A DNA stretch of 64,000 bases from Amylibacter sp. (lineage in GTDB: Bacteria; Pseudomonadota; Alphaproteobacteria; Rhodobacterales; Rhodobacteraceae). The position numbers were made by a program, and so were the translations under genes. The stretch lies in contig JAJFHZ010000017.1 in NCBI GenBank assembly GCA_021775355.1, positions 124,001-188,000 on the forward strand, in the 5' to 3' direction. Under the pieces are notes generated by a model. The model made no database searches. It was given only the letters and a program-made list of their open reading frames with translations, and was not told the DNA's origin. Of this stretch, positions 8,798-18,515 are shown in pieces; position 1 is the first letter of the stretch, and every line of letters begins with the position of its first letter.

Positions 8798-9212
8798 TTT
8801 CCCTTAGGTAACCTTATCGCAACCAAGGGCAAAAGTACATAGAATGCCAGTTAGCCACACCCATCATACTACTTGCTGTCTATGAACCTAAATTGGCCCT
8901 AGGCATCATTAATGAGGTATCCCTGAATTTAGCACGGAAACTGGGTAAACTGATTTTTGAATAGACATGCGGTATAGAAAAATGTCTGATTCAGGCAAGA
9001 CCCAATCGATTTCAGACTTCACCACACAACCTAGTAAAACATTGTTTTCGTTTCGGATGAAGCGTTCAAAAGAACGCATCTTGGCAAAGTCTTCATTTGA
9101 CAACTAATGCGCATGCTGCGTTGTGGCCTACCTAAATCTTACATTTTAGCATCGCGCAAATTTTCACCGTCAGAGATTGTGGATGCGTTTAACTTGCCGA
9201 CAGTACGGGTCT
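8798..9212. other. 415-bp gap without a supported gene
   Basis: It holds the promoter region of protein B and one 64-codon ORF on the minus strand (8909-9103) that has no signal sequence, no convincing ribosome-binding site and no family resemblance. I see no RNA gene or clear terminator. Confidence 0.4.
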
Positions 9213-10733
9213 TTAGTGCCAAATGTCCGGCAGCACCTCCTTTTTTCGCGCAATGAACTCGCGTAAGCCTTCGTCAATTCCTTCATCCAAAGAAGGCGCT
9301 TGGTAAGCTCTCAAATCTTGCTTCCACTTGGTATTGGCTCGCCTCGCCATATCGAGGCCACCTTTTTCAGACCAGGTTTCGAATGACTGAGTGTCTGACA
9401 ATTTCGCATCATAGAAAGCGCTTTCATAATGCCTAAGCGTATGGGCGCAGCCAAAAAAATGACCGCCTGGGCCAACCTCGGCAAAGGCATCCATGGCAAA
9501 GGCATCGTCATTCAGAGGCAGCCCTTTCAGGAACCTGTGCATGGCACCGAGATAATCTGCATCCATCACCAGCTTTTCATAGGAAAGTGTTAGGGCGCCT
9601 TCCAACCAACCGGCCGATTGCAGAACAAAATTCGCACCGCTCAACACAGAGGCATGTAGCGCGGTCACGCTCTCCATCATCGCTTGCGCGTCCGGTAGTT
9701 TGGAACTGGTGAATGCGCCTGAACATCGGACTGGCAGGCCGACGCGTCGCGCAAGCTGCCCAGCCACATATGAAGCCAGCGCTGACTCTGGGGTGCCAAA
9801 TGAAGGTGAGCCGGATTTCAAATCAACAGAAGTAACAAAATTGCCAAAGATCACAGGCGCACCGGGTCGGACAAGTTGCGAAAGGGCACAGCCGACAAGC
9901 ACTTCGGAATAGGCCTGTGTAACTGCAGCAACCATCGACACCGGCGCCGTAGCACCGCCCAGCACGAATGGAACGATGACCGGACATTGCCCGGCCGCTG
10001 CATAGGTGCGGATTGCTCCCGACATTGCGTAGTCAAACACAAGTGGGGAGTTCATGTTAATGTTTGCCATAATCACGCAGTTTTCGTCCACAAAATCGTG
10101 CCCAAAAGCGATGCGTGTCATCTCAATACTGTCCGCCGCGCGTTCGGGCGCGGTCACCGACCCCATGAATGGTTTGTCGCTCCACTTTAGATGGGCATAA
10201 ACCATGTCCAGATGCCGTTTATTCACCGGCAAATCGGTTGGCTCGCATGTTGTGCCACCTGAATGGTGTAGCCAAGGGGACATGTAGACGAGTTTCGTCA
10301 GGTTCTCGAAATCCTGGATTGTGCCGTATCTGCGCCCATTATCAAGGTCACTCACAAAGGGCATTCCATAGGCCGGAGCAAAGACCACGTTGTTACCGCC
10401 CAGTTCGATCGTACGAGCAGGGTTGCGAGCGTGCTGGTGAAATATCTTAGGAGCGGTCTCAAGCAGCTTTTGCAATAGGCCTGGTGGAAAACGTACCCGG
10501 TCGCCCACCACGTCCGCCCCTGCGTCGCGCCAGAGCGTTAAAGCTTCAGGATCTTCGAGAAAACGGACACCAATCTCCTGCAACAGCTGTTCGGATCGGG
10601 CCTCAATCAACTCCAGCCCCTCTTCGTGCATCAAATTATAGGTGGGAATCTCACGTTGTACGCCTGTGATTAGAAAAGGTTCTGGCGTTCTCGGTTTTCG
10701 ATGCGTTTTGCGTCGACGCGCGATCCTTGGCAT
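9213..10733 (-). CDS. MttB-like trimethylamine:corrinoid methyltransferase family protein (non-pyrrolysine)
   Basis: 506 residues across the full MttB barrel: LIEARSEQLLQEIGVRFLEDPEAL near the N-terminus, FAPAYGMPFV, the GGTTCEPTD region, a NINMNSPL segment and SGAFTSSKLPDAQAMMES in the second half. There is no in-frame TAG, so this is the widespread non-pyrrolysine branch, some of whose members demethylate glycine betaine, proline betaine or carnitine. No corrinoid protein or reactivase is seen nearby, so it would depend on partners elsewhere. ATG 10733 follows GGAGTTGCC. The basic start MPRIARRRKTHRK is typical of the roseobacter branch. Confidence 0.85.
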   Translation of the reverse strand: MPRIARRRKTHRKPRTPEPFLITGVQREIPTYNLMHEEGLELIEARSEQLLQEIGVRFLEDPEALTLWRDAGADVVGDRVRFPPGLLQKLLETAPKIFHQHARNPARTIELGGNNVVFAPAYGMPFVSDLDNGRRYGTIQDFENLTKLVYMSPWLHHSGGTTCEPTDLPVNKRHLDMVYAHLKWSDKPFMGSVTAPERAADSIEMTRIAFGHDFVDENCVIMANINMNSPLVFDYAMSGAIRTYAAAGQCPVIVPFVLGGATAPVSMVAAVTQAYSEVLVGCALSQLVRPGAPVIFGNFVTSVDLKSGSPSFGTPESALASYVAGQLARRVGLPVRCSGAFTSSKLPDAQAMMESVTALHASVLSGANFVLQSAGWLEGALTLSYEKLVMDADYLGAMHRFLKGLPLNDDAFAMDAFAEVGPGGHFFGCAHTLRHYESAFYDAKLSDTQSFETWSEKGGLDMARRANTKWKQDLRAYQAPSLDEGIDEGLREFIARKKEVLPDIWH

Positions 10734-11234
10734 GGCAACTCCTAACTATCCGCTATGTGTAGATTGGCCCAAAAAGATATTCTAAACTTCGTCAAAAACG
10801 ACAAGAGACATCGATCGCGACACTACATTCATATTGTTCCACGGTGTTCTGATCCAAGAGTTGGTGGTAGAAGCGACATCACGTACTTCAGTCCCATCTG
10901 AGACATTGTATGAGGCGCGTCAGACATCAAAATCGGGGGAAACCGACGCTCAGAGTAGACCGAGAATACTTCCCGAACGCGCTGGTTTTCAGCTAGCATG
11001 CATTTTCCACATCCATGTCGAAAATTTATGACAGCCAATTAGAGTTGATACAAGCCGGGTAAAATATATTTGGTCAGGCGCGCAAAATAGTGTAGACTCA
11101 AACTAATGGGGACTTTTGCAAACACCCAGATGCTCAACAATATCACCTTCTTTATCTGCACTGGCCAAATGACCAAATTTTGCGATGAAAGTGTTGAACA
11201 GGGTTGTCTCCGCAACAACTATTGGGAGATACTT
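10734..11234. other. 500-bp gap
   Basis: It contains the promoter of the MttB-like gene and the leader of the secreted-protein gene. ORFs here (such as 10829-11038 on the minus strand) have no supporting features. No RNA gene recognised. Confidence 0.35.
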
Positions 11235-11864
11235 ATGCTTATATTTCGTTTACTTTTTGCCCTCATGTTAACTTTCAGCATCCTGCCCGGCATTGCTGCT
11301 GCCGGACCTCAGGTGTTCATGCCTGACGAAGACCCATATTATACACCATATGACCAACGGGCTTGTCTGTCGCTTGGCTCTGACGCCTATGCGGTGATGG
11401 GTCTCCGTTACGACAACGGCTTCACAATTTGTATCCCAGTGCTCTCAACTTACTTTGAGGTTAAGAACATTTTCGTCAGCGCGCCTCGGTCAGGCGGGCA
11501 GCTGCCCGCGCGTCAATGGCCGAGCGGTGCGGATGAAAGTCTGCGCGTACCCGGTTATACTGGCCCGTCGATGCATTGGTGTGGCCCAAATGCCTACATG
11601 ACGGCCTATGACGTTCCAAACAATACCTTCACTTGCGTCGAAATCGGAAAAGAGCTTCCATTTGCCCGCAATCCTTCGCCCGATCCGAACTGGCAGCCGC
11701 TGTCTGAGGTCTACGTCGATGGCCCGGGTGGCACTCAGGCGCTTTATCCTGTACCGGTCGATGGGACACCGACCCATGTCTGCCGTGACGGTTATGTTCT
11801 GATGGGGATGCATCAAGACGCCAACATCTTCCTCTGCGGCTTACTCTTTTTTAATGATAGCTGA
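11235..11864 (+). CDS. Secreted protein with three cysteine-bounded repeats
   Basis: 209 residues with a Sec signal peptide (LLFALMLTFSILPGIAAAG). The mature chain holds three similar units of about 22-26 residues, each beginning and ending in Cys: CLSLGSDAYAVMGLRYDNG..C (about 43-65), CGPNAYMTAYDVPNNTFTC (about 117-135) and CRDGYVLMGMHQDANIFLC (about 184-202). One disulfide per unit is likely. No family is recognised. ATG 11235 follows GGGAGATACTT. An upstream in-frame ATG at 11106 would put the signal peptide inside the chain and is rejected. The gene is richer in GC than its flanks. Confidence 0.65.
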   Translation: MLIFRLLFALMLTFSILPGIAAAGPQVFMPDEDPYYTPYDQRACLSLGSDAYAVMGLRYDNGFTICIPVLSTYFEVKNIFVSAPRSGGQLPARQWPSGADESLRVPGYTGPSMHWCGPNAYMTAYDVPNNTFTCVEIGKELPFARNPSPDPNWQPLSEVYVDGPGGTQALYPVPVDGTPTHVCRDGYVLMGMHQDANIFLCGLLFFNDS

Positions 11865-12029
11865 GCCCACATACTGTCGCAGGTTCGAAAACATAGCAAA
11901 TGGCGTGGATTTTAGTCCAACGGTGTCGCTTATGCTATGCGCGTGCAGATACATTAAACACGTGAACCAAGTGTCAGCACTGTCCGCCTAGCTGCCGTTC
12001 ACTTTGTGTTTGATGATCTGTTGGTAACC

Positions 12030-12059
12030 AATGACTGCTTTAAGCCCTTAATGACCTTA
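12030..12059 (-). repeat. Dispersed intergenic repeat, copy 1
   Basis: Read on the minus strand it begins AAGGTCATTAAGGGCTTAAA and continues GCAGTCATT. It matches the copies at 13277, 33549, 37948 and 42540 in the pattern AAGGTC-(about 5)-GGGC-(about 2)-AAGC(A/G)G. It lies in a gap between genes, and its function is unknown. Confidence 0.55.
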
Positions 12060-12107
12060 ATCGTATTCGCATATCCTAGGAAATCGGCATTGCTGTGAAC
12101 AAAAGAT

Positions 12108-13031
12108 TCACCTATTCCGGTTTGCCGTAAGTTTAGCCAAAACACGGCCATCAGTAATCATAAGGCCGATTGCGATCAGGCCAAACCCGATCCAAGCTTC
12201 CAGTCCAAGTTTCTCACCAAGGAATAAAACGCCTAGACCAATGGCAAAAGGTGGGATCAACAGTGTGACCAACATTAAATTGGCTGAGCCCGCGCGCGCA
12301 AGAATAGCAAAATAGAGAAGATAAGCCACCGCCGTAGACAGGATCGCTACTGCTATAAGAGAGGCCCAAACGCCACCGGAAAGATTAAAAACCGGCAGAC
12401 CGTCTGACAAAATCGCAATCGGGATCATAAGAATAGTGCTACCAATAAGCATACCCAATGCATTCATTTCCGGTGCAATTCCACCAAGTTTCAACTTTCC
12501 CCATACGCTTGCGAAAGCATAGGACAGGGCCGCAGCCAGAACAGCAAGCTGTGCCAAATTTCGGGGATCAAGAGTTGTCAACGCATCAAGGCCCATAATC
12601 ACTGCCACACCGAACACACCAAAGAGTGCCCCAACAATCTTTCGGGGCGTTAACGGCTCATCAACCAGCAATAAACCAGAGACCACCGCGCCAAATACCG
12701 CCGTTGTGCCATTCAAAATAGACGCCAAACCGCTTTCTATTGTTGTCTGCCCCCAAAAGATCAATGAGAATGGGATGGCATTGTTCAATGCACCCATGAC
12801 AAGATAAGCGCCCCAGATACGCATTGATGTCGGAATGGTGGCCCCTCTCCAAAGTACAAATATAAAGAGAGCAGGAACCGCCCAGGTTACCCTATGAAGC
12901 GTCACAGTTAAGGGCGGCACCTCTTCCAGCGCAACCGCCGCAAAGAAAAACGAACCGCCCCATACAGCGGCCAAAGCCAGCAACATCAGGCCAGATACGA
13001 GATCAATCGTTGGTGAGTGTTTTTTATTCAT
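12108..13031 (-). CDS. EamA/DMT-family exporter
   Basis: 307 residues with ten predicted membrane segments in two EamA repeats. The first starts AALAAVWGGSFFFAAVAL-EVPPLTV, the second covers LSYAFASVWGKLKL through PPFAIGLGVLFLGEKLG. The family exports amino acids, purines or other metabolites, and the substrate is not predictable here. ATG 13031 follows GGGGCTATTAA. It stands alone, between two copies of the intergenic repeat. Confidence 0.85.
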   Translation of the reverse strand: MNKKHSPTIDLVSGLMLLALAAVWGGSFFFAAVALEEVPPLTVTLHRVTWAVPALFIFVLWRGATIPTSMRIWGAYLVMGALNNAIPFSLIFWGQTTIESGLASILNGTTAVFGAVVSGLLLVDEPLTPRKIVGALFGVFGVAVIMGLDALTTLDPRNLAQLAVLAAALSYAFASVWGKLKLGGIAPEMNALGMLIGSTILMIPIAILSDGLPVFNLSGGVWASLIAVAILSTAVAYLLYFAILARAGSANLMLVTLLIPPFAIGLGVLFLGEKLGLEAWIGFGLIAIGLMITDGRVLAKLTANRNR

Positions 13032-13276
13032 TTAATAGCCCCTAATGAACACTTAGATATCTGTTTACATTTTGGGTTAAACATTGCCACCCGAAACTTG
13101 CGCATAGGTGATGGTCTATTTACTGATCGGCGCACCGCATCCGCAAGACGATAAATTTTATATGCTACTGATGGACCTGCTGGTCCAGCCCACACGAAAC
13201 GACCCCGATATGGAGATATGGGATGGGTTGTTGCCGGATAACAGCGGCCAATGGTAAATGAAAGGCCGCAGCGCTG

Positions 13277-13305
13277 AACTTCCGCTTTAAGCCCAAAGTG
13301 ACCTT
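13277..13305 (-). repeat. Dispersed intergenic repeat, copy 2
   Basis: Read on the minus strand it starts AAGGTCACTTTGGGCTTAAA and continues GCGGAAGTT, then TCAGCGCTGCGGCC. It belongs to the same family as the copies at 12030, 33549, 37948 and 42540. Confidence 0.6.
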
Positions 13306-13320
13306 GGAATAATATCGCTA

Positions 13321-13351
13321 ATTTGAGTGATTTGAGTGATTTGAGTGATTT
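13321..13351. repeat. Short tandem repeat, 9-bp unit
   Basis: The unit ATTTGAGTG is repeated three times in a row, followed by a partial fourth. It is intergenic, and slippage length variation would be expected. Confidence 0.8.
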
Positions 13352-13550
13352 TACTATCTAACAATAGGCATACATAATGCAATGGAAACACTTTCATCTG
13401 CAAATGAGCGTGTTAAAACTTCAAGAACCCTATGAATGGTAGCTATGCGGACGAAGCCGCCGGTCGCATATCAGCGTACAGGCACTAGCGACACTCATGC
13501 AGGTTTGATCTAGAACAAGGCATCTGCTGGGCGTTCGGTTAAGGTGAGTT

Positions 13551-14720
13551 ATGGAATTGCATCTGATCTTTCTGACCCTCGGCGGACTCTTCTTGCTTGG
13601 ATTGTTCGCGGATCAGTTCGGGCGGCGCACCCGACTGCCCCGGGTCACTCTACTGCTGCTCTGCGGTGTCGCGGTTGGCAGTTCAGGCCTGAACTTGCTG
13701 CCCTTAGAGGCGAAATATTGGTACGAGTTCCTGACCATTGCCGCCTTGACTATGGTCGCCTTTCTGCTGGGCAGCTCGCTATCGTTGAAAAACCTGCGCA
13801 AGCATGGGGTGACGATCATGGCGATCTCGCTGTCAGTTGTGATCGTGACGATTGTGGTTGTCGGCGCTGGGCTTTGGGCTATTGGCATCGATTTGGGTCT
13901 AGCCCTGCTATTGGGCGCGATTGCCACGGCGACCGATCCCGCAGCCACGCAGGATGTGATCCATCAAGCCAAGGCCAAGGGAGGATTCACCAAAACCCTG
14001 ACTGGTATCGTCGCAATCGATGACGCTTGGGGTGTACTATCATTTTCGTTGATACTGATCCTCGTCGGCCTGCTGAACGGTGGAGAGTCGAACGGTGACC
14101 TGCTTGATGCTGCATGGGAAATCTGTGGCGCGTTGGCTCTGGGGTTGGCTCTGGGCTGGCCCGGGGCCTATCTAACCGGACGTTTAGCAAAGGGAGAGCC
14201 GCAACAGACCGAAGCGCTGGGCGTCGTGTTCCTATGTGCCGGTCTGGCATTGTGGTTGGACGTATCGTTCCTAATCGCAGGCATGACCGCCGGGGCAGTG
14301 ATCGTGAACGTTGCACGGCATCATTCCCGCGCATTTCACGAGATCAAACATTTTCAATGGCCGTTCATGATCTTGTTTTTTATCCTCGCGGGGGCGTCGC
14401 TTGATGTCAGCGCGCTGGGCAATGTCGGGCTGATTGGACTGGGCTATGTCGTCCTACGGATCCTCTCGCGGATCATCGGTGGTTGGATCGGAGCGGTCAT
14501 CGGTGGTGCGCCACGGAAGCAGCGCCCGTGGTTCGGTATCGCCTTGCTGCCGCAGGCAGGTGTTGCGTTGGGCATGGCCTTGATTGCTGCCGAGGAATTT
14601 CCAACCTACGCCGAAGCCATCTTGACCGTCACCATAGGCACCACCGTGGTATTTGAGCTGCTCGGCCCTTCCGGTACCTTCCTTGCCCTGCGAAAGGCAG
14701 CAACTGCAAAGAAGCTATAA
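13551..14720 (+). CDS. CPA2-family monovalent cation:proton antiporter
   Basis: 389 residues, about twelve hydrophobic segments. CPA2 features are the RLPRVTLLLLCGVAVG segment, the double-Asp-like GAIATATDPAATQDVI (about residue 125-140) and GIVAIDDAWGVLSFS (about 152-166), the second of which carries the ion-binding acidic pair. It would exchange Na+ or K+ for H+. There is no RCK/TrkA-N domain. The gene is markedly GC-rich: one 60-base line (13621-13680) has 43 G/C, unlike the neighbouring core genes, which suggests acquisition from a higher-GC relative. Confidence 0.85.
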   Translation: MELHLIFLTLGGLFLLGLFADQFGRRTRLPRVTLLLLCGVAVGSSGLNLLPLEAKYWYEFLTIAALTMVAFLLGSSLSLKNLRKHGVTIMAISLSVVIVTIVVVGAGLWAIGIDLGLALLLGAIATATDPAATQDVIHQAKAKGGFTKTLTGIVAIDDAWGVLSFSLILILVGLLNGGESNGDLLDAAWEICGALALGLALGWPGAYLTGRLAKGEPQQTEALGVVFLCAGLALWLDVSFLIAGMTAGAVIVNVARHHSRAFHEIKHFQWPFMILFFILAGASLDVSALGNVGLIGLGYVVLRILSRIIGGWIGAVIGGAPRKQRPWFGIALLPQAGVALGMALIAAEEFPTYAEAILTVTIGTTVVFELLGPSGTFLALRKAATAKKL

Positions 14721-15153
14721 TCGCAAGCCTGATGCGGCCTCTTATGGCCTCCAAGAACGACCGTAAAAGTGGCGATGCCAACAAGCGCTCTTAGCCTAAA
14801 GTTAATGGAACTGGGGGCCGACCCTGAACTGATCTTGGCGCGAGACTCGTCGTTTGGACGCCCTTTGCATTTACTCGACCAAAACATTCATCCAATGAAG
14901 AAGCGGAAAACCCCGGAGAGCCGCAACAATCCAACAAGATGCTGCAAAAATCACGAATGACCGCTACGGGGAAGCTGTAATGCAGCGGCGGACACCCCAA
15001 CCAAAATCCGCTTAGGGCCGTGAACAGCCATTGGAATGTGATTTCGAATGCCTAAAAGGGCTCAGAATAGGCTTCTGTCAATTATCGCAAAATGACTACT
15101 TTCCCAATCATTTAGCGATAAAGACAAAGGTCTGCATCAAAATGGTGATTTAG
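14721..15153. other. 430-bp gap
   Basis: No gene is supported. The longest plus-strand ORF (14769-14960) lacks a ribosome-binding site and any recognisable product. GC content drops toward the tRNA. I see no terminator with a clear T-tract. Confidence 0.35.
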
Positions 15154-15228
15154 TGGTGCTGCAAGGGAGGATTGAACTCCCGACCTCACCCTTACCAAGG
15201 GTGTGCTCTACCACTGAGCTACTGCAGC
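15154..15228 (-). tRNA. tRNA-Thr (anticodon GGT), CCA encoded
   Basis: On the minus strand it starts GCTGCAGTAGCTCAGTGGTA. The acceptor stem pairs GCTGCAG with TTGCAGC, the anticodon stem-loop is CACCC-TTGGTAA-GGGTG with anticodon GGT, and the T-arm GGGAGTTCAATCCTCCC is complete. Discriminator A and CCA are encoded. Confidence 0.96.
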
Positions 15229-15315
15229 ACACTGGATGGGCCGCGTTTTATCGCAATAAACACGAAACGCAAGGGATAACTAGACCCCGCGCAAAGCTTA
15301 TTGTATGGGGTTGCA

Positions 15316-15459
15316 ATGAGCAAAGATCAAAGCCAGATGACGGATAAGGAAAAGGCCGTAGCGGAACGCGCGGAACGATTGCGTAAGCAGTTGCGTGAAA
15401 ATTTGCGCCGTCGTAAAGCGCAATTACGGTCGCGCAAAGCGACCGAAACCAAGGGGTAA
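15316..15459 (+). CDS. Small basic conserved hypothetical protein, 47 aa
   Basis: 47 codons: an acidic start (MSKDQSQMTDKEKAV), then a strongly basic helical part (ERLRKQLRENLRRRKAQLR). It ends 6 bp before murA, with a GGGG next to its stop that serves murA as ribosome-binding site. Roseobacter genomes often have such a small gene before murA. Probably cytoplasmic and nucleic-acid binding or disordered. Function unknown. Confidence 0.65.
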   Translation: MSKDQSQMTDKEKAVAERAERLRKQLRENLRRRKAQLRSRKATETKG

Positions 15460-15465
15460 GGCAAA

Positions 15466-16731
15466 ATGGATTCGATATTGGTGCGGGGCAACGGCCCTTT
15501 AAGCGGGGAAATCGCAATAGCAGGGGCAAAGAATGCCGCCCTAACTTTGATGCCTGCAACATTACTGACGGATGAACCGCTGACGTTGACCAATGTGCCG
15601 CGTCTTTCCGACATCAAAACAACCAATGAATTGCTGTCGTCTTTAGGCACCGAAGTGGCTGTCATGCAGGACGGTCAGATCATCGTCCTGGACACCAACC
15701 AGATCACTAATCATACCGCCGATTATGACATCGTGCGCAAAATGCGGGCATCCATTCTGGTACTTGGCCCGATGTTGGCCCGCGACGGTAAAGCCATTGT
15801 CTCACTGCCGGGCGGTTGTGCCATTGGTGCGCGTCCCGTTGATTTGCACCTCAAGGGGCTGGAAGCTATGGGGGGCACGATTGAGCTCAAAGAGGGCTAC
15901 ATTTACGCCACGGCCAAAAACGGACTAAAAGGGGCCACGATAGACTTTCCTTTCGCTTCTGTCGGGGCGACAGAAAATATTCTGATGGCTGCAACTTTAG
16001 CCAAAGGCACCACCCAGATAAACAACGCGGCCCGCGAACCTGAAATCGTTGATCTGGCCGATTGCCTGCGCAAAATGGGTGCGGAAATCCGCGGTGACGG
16101 CAGCCCCACGATCACCGTTCAAGGTGTTGAAAAACTATATGGCGCCACCCACCCCGTCGTCACCGATCGTATTGAACTGGGTACATATATGTTAGCCCCC
16201 GTAATCGCAGGCGGCGAAGTGGAACTTTTAGGCGGGCGCATCAACCTGTTGTCAGCTTTTTGCGAAAAACTTGATGAGGCTGGCATTTCGGTTACCGAAA
16301 CAAAACGCGGCTTGACAGTCGCCAGTCGCAATGGGCGCATCTCCGGTGTGAACGTCGTTACCAAACCTTTCCCCGGTTTTCCAACTGATTTGCAGGCCCA
16401 GATGATGGCAGCCCTTTGTACGGCCGACGGTATCTCTGTGCTGGAAGAAACCATCTTTGAAAACCGCTTTATGCACGCCCCCGAACTGATCCGCATGGGG
16501 GCCAGTATTGACGTGCACGGTGGCACTGCAACGGTTACAGGTGTGGACAAGCTGAAAGGTGCGCCGGTTATGGCCACTGATCTGCGCGCATCCGTATCAC
16601 TTATTCTGGCAGGGCTTGCGGCGGAAGGTGAAACCATTGTATCGCGGGTTTACCACCTTGATCGCGGCTATGAGCAGCTGGTCAGAAAATTGTCAGCCTG
16701 CGGGGCCAACATCGAAAGGATTTCCGCATAA
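15466..16731 (+). CDS. murA: UDP-N-acetylglucosamine 1-carboxyvinyltransferase MurA
   Basis: 421 residues, full-length EPSP-synthase fold. It transfers enolpyruvate from PEP to UDP-GlcNAc, the first committed step of peptidoglycan synthesis. IAGAKNAAL near residue 20 carries the catalytic Lys, and [15 protein letters not shown] near residue 120 carries the catalytic, fosfomycin-sensitive Cys. Its stop overlaps the next start (TAATG), placing it first in a tight five-gene run with DUF2948, hisD, UPF0262 and the phosphatase. Confidence 0.97.
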   Translation: MDSILVRGNGPLSGEIAIAGAKNAALTLMPATLLTDEPLTLTNVPRLSDIKTTNELLSSLGTEVAVMQDGQIIVLDTNQITNHTADYDIVRKMRASILVLGPMLARDGKAIVSLPGGCAIGARPVDLHLKGLEAMGGTIELKEGYIYATAKNGLKGATIDFPFASVGATENILMAATLAKGTTQINNAAREPEIVDLADCLRKMGAEIRGDGSPTITVQGVEKLYGATHPVVTDRIELGTYMLAPVIAGGEVELLGGRINLLSAFCEKLDEAGISVTETKRGLTVASRNGRISGVNVVTKPFPGFPTDLQAQMMAALCTADGISVLEETIFENRFMHAPELIRMGASIDVHGGTATVTGVDKLKGAPVMATDLRASVSLILAGLAAEGETIVSRVYHLDRGYEQLVRKLSACGANIERISA

Positions 16732-17198
16732 TGGTTCAGGATGCAAGATTTGAAGACGCAGAAAAGCTGCCCCTACGCCTGAAAGTACATGATGCAGAGG
16801 ATCTGGCTGTTGTCTCGGCTGTACTACAAGACGCAATTCTGCCAATGAAAGAAACCTCGTGGCAACCGGATGCAAAGCGTTTTGGTATGTTGGTGAACAG
16901 ATTTCGCTGGGAAGATAAAACCCACGCGGAAACCGGCAAACGTCCCTATGAACGCGTCCAATCCATGCTGGTAATCGACTGCGTGCAAAACGTATCTTCA
17001 ATGGGTATTGATCACGCAAATAAAGAACAAATCATCTCAATACTAGCGGTTAGTTATGAAGCTGACAAAGTGATTTTCACCCTTGCAGGTGATGGCGCAT
17101 TAGCTTTGGATGTTGAGTGTTTGGACATAACGGTTAAAGACGTCACCAAACCTTATGCCGCCATTTCCAAATCAGCCCCCAATCACCCACTGGATTAG
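16731..17198 (+). CDS. DUF2948 family protein
   Basis: 155 residues starting [19 protein letters not shown]. The block VLQDAILPMKETSWQPDAKRF and the NRFRWED segment are typical of this alphaproteobacterial family, which is almost always found between murA and hisD. The start overlaps the murA stop by one base. No enzymatic motif is visible and the role is unknown. Confidence 0.85.
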   Translation: MVQDARFEDAEKLPLRLKVHDAEDLAVVSAVLQDAILPMKETSWQPDAKRFGMLVNRFRWEDKTHAETGKRPYERVQSMLVIDCVQNVSSMGIDHANKEQIISILAVSYEADKVIFTLAGDGALALDVECLDITVKDVTKPYAAISKSAPNHPLD

Positions 17199-17201
17199 CC
17201 G

Positions 17202-18515
17202 ATGCCCGTTTTTCTAAACACCAAAGACGCAGACTTTGATGCGTCATTCACCGCATTTTTATCCAACAAACGTGAAACTACGGTTGAAGTGGACGATACT
17301 GTTGCCGCCATTATCACAGACGTGCGCACGCGTGGTGATGCCGCCGTAATAGATTTGACTGCGAAGTTCGACCACTTCGCTTTAACCGCCGAAACACTGG
17401 CTTTCACACCCGCTGAAATTGATGTCGCTATTGCTGAAGTCCCGATAAAAGAGGCTGAAGCCCTGCAACTGTCGGCTGACCGCATTCGCGCCTACCACGA
17501 AAAACAGCTTCCAGAAAACGCATGGTGGCAAGACGCCACAGGTGCGCAACTTGGCTGGCGTTGGTCAGCGGTAGAAGCTGCCGGACTATATGTGCCGGGC
17601 GGTCTTGCCTCTTACCCGTCATCGGTGTTGATGAACGCCATCCCCGCCAAAGTTGCAGGCGTCGACCGCCTAAGCATTTGCGCCCCCACCCCGAACGGTC
17701 AATATAATCCGCTGGTTCTGCTGGCTGCCCGTTTGGCTGGCGTCGAAACCGTCTTTCGCATCGGCGGTGCACAAGCGATTGCAGCCATGGCTTATGGTAC
17801 CGAAACGATCCCAAAAGTTGATACCATCACTGGCCCAGGAAACGCCTATGTTGCGGCCGCCAAACGCCGGGTTTACGGCACTGTTGGTATCGACATGATT
17901 GCAGGCCCTTCCGAAATCTTGGTGATCGCCGACAAAGATAATAATCCTGACTGGATTGCCCTTGATATGCTTTCTCAGGCTGAACACGATGAAAATGCGC
18001 AAGCAATATTGATCACCGATGACGCAGACTTTAGTGACAAAGTAATTGCGGCCATTAAAAAGCAGCTGGAAACACTGGAACGCCGCGAAATTGCTGCCAA
18101 AAGCTGGCAGAAATATGGGGCCGTAATCATCGTAGATGATCTCGAAGAAGCCGCACAATTATCTGATCGCATTGCCCCCGAACATTTGGAACTATGTGTT
18201 GCAGACGCTGAAAACTACGCCAAAAAAACCCGTCATGCAGGTGCAATTTTCATCGGCGCATGGACACCAGAAGCAATTGGCGACTATATCGGCGGCCCCA
18301 ACCATGTGTTGCCCACAGCACGTTCTGCCAGATTTTCATCCGGATTGTCGGTTTTGGACTTTATGAAACGAACAACTTTAGCCAAGATGACCCCAAACGC
18401 ACTGGCCGCAATCGGACCGGCTGCAGAAACATTGGCCAACTCCGAAAGCCTTCAAGCCCACGGCCTGTCGGTTAGGGCGCGGCTGGACAAACTGAACGAA
18501 GGCAACAATGGCTGA
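17202..18515 (+). CDS. hisD: Histidinol dehydrogenase HisD
   Basis: 437 residues. It oxidises histidinol to histidine in two NAD-dependent steps with Zn2+. Family blocks YVPGGLASYPSSVLMNAIPA, RIGGAQAIAAMAYGTETI, DMIAGPSEILVIAD and LDMLSQAEHDENAQ (zinc-ligand region), and a His in GGPNHVLPT are present. It starts 3 bases after the DUF2948 stop and overlaps UPF0262 by 8 bases. Confidence 0.97.
   Translation: MPVFLNTKDADFDASFTAFLSNKRETTVEVDDTVAAIITDVRTRGDAAVIDLTAKFDHFALTAETLAFTPAEIDVAIAEVPIKEAEALQLSADRIRAYHEKQLPENAWWQDATGAQLGWRWSAVEAAGLYVPGGLASYPSSVLMNAIPAKVAGVDRLSICAPTPNGQYNPLVLLAARLAGVETVFRIGGAQAIAAMAYGTETIPKVDTITGPGNAYVAAAKRRVYGTVGIDMIAGPSEILVIADKDNNPDWIALDMLSQAEHDENAQAILITDDADFSDKVIAAIKKQLETLERREIAAKSWQKYGAVIIVDDLEEAAQLSDRIAPEHLELCVADAENYAKKTRHAGAIFIGAWTPEAIGDYIGGPNHVLPTARSARFSSGLSVLDFMKRTTLAKMTPNALAAIGPAAETLANSESLQAHGLSVRARLDKLNEGNNG

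Larger units (their letters stand above)
13032..13550. other. 520-bp gap with repeats
   Basis: It holds the second copy of the dispersed repeat (13277-13305) and a short tandem repeat (13321-13351). A 48-codon ORF at 13111-13257 has no ribosome-binding site or recognisable product and may be a gene remnant. Confidence 0.45.

Noticed and set aside
8909..9103. 64-codon minus-strand ORF
   Set aside because: No ribosome-binding site, family or neighbour supports it.
10829..11038. ORFs on both strands in the 10734-11234 gap
   Set aside because: Low-information overlapping frames with no signal or start context.
13321..13351. CRISPR array
   Set aside because: The 9-bp units are joined head to tail without spacers, and no cas gene is seen.
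14769..14960. 63-codon plus-strand ORF before tRNA-Thr
   Set aside because: No start context and no recognisable product.
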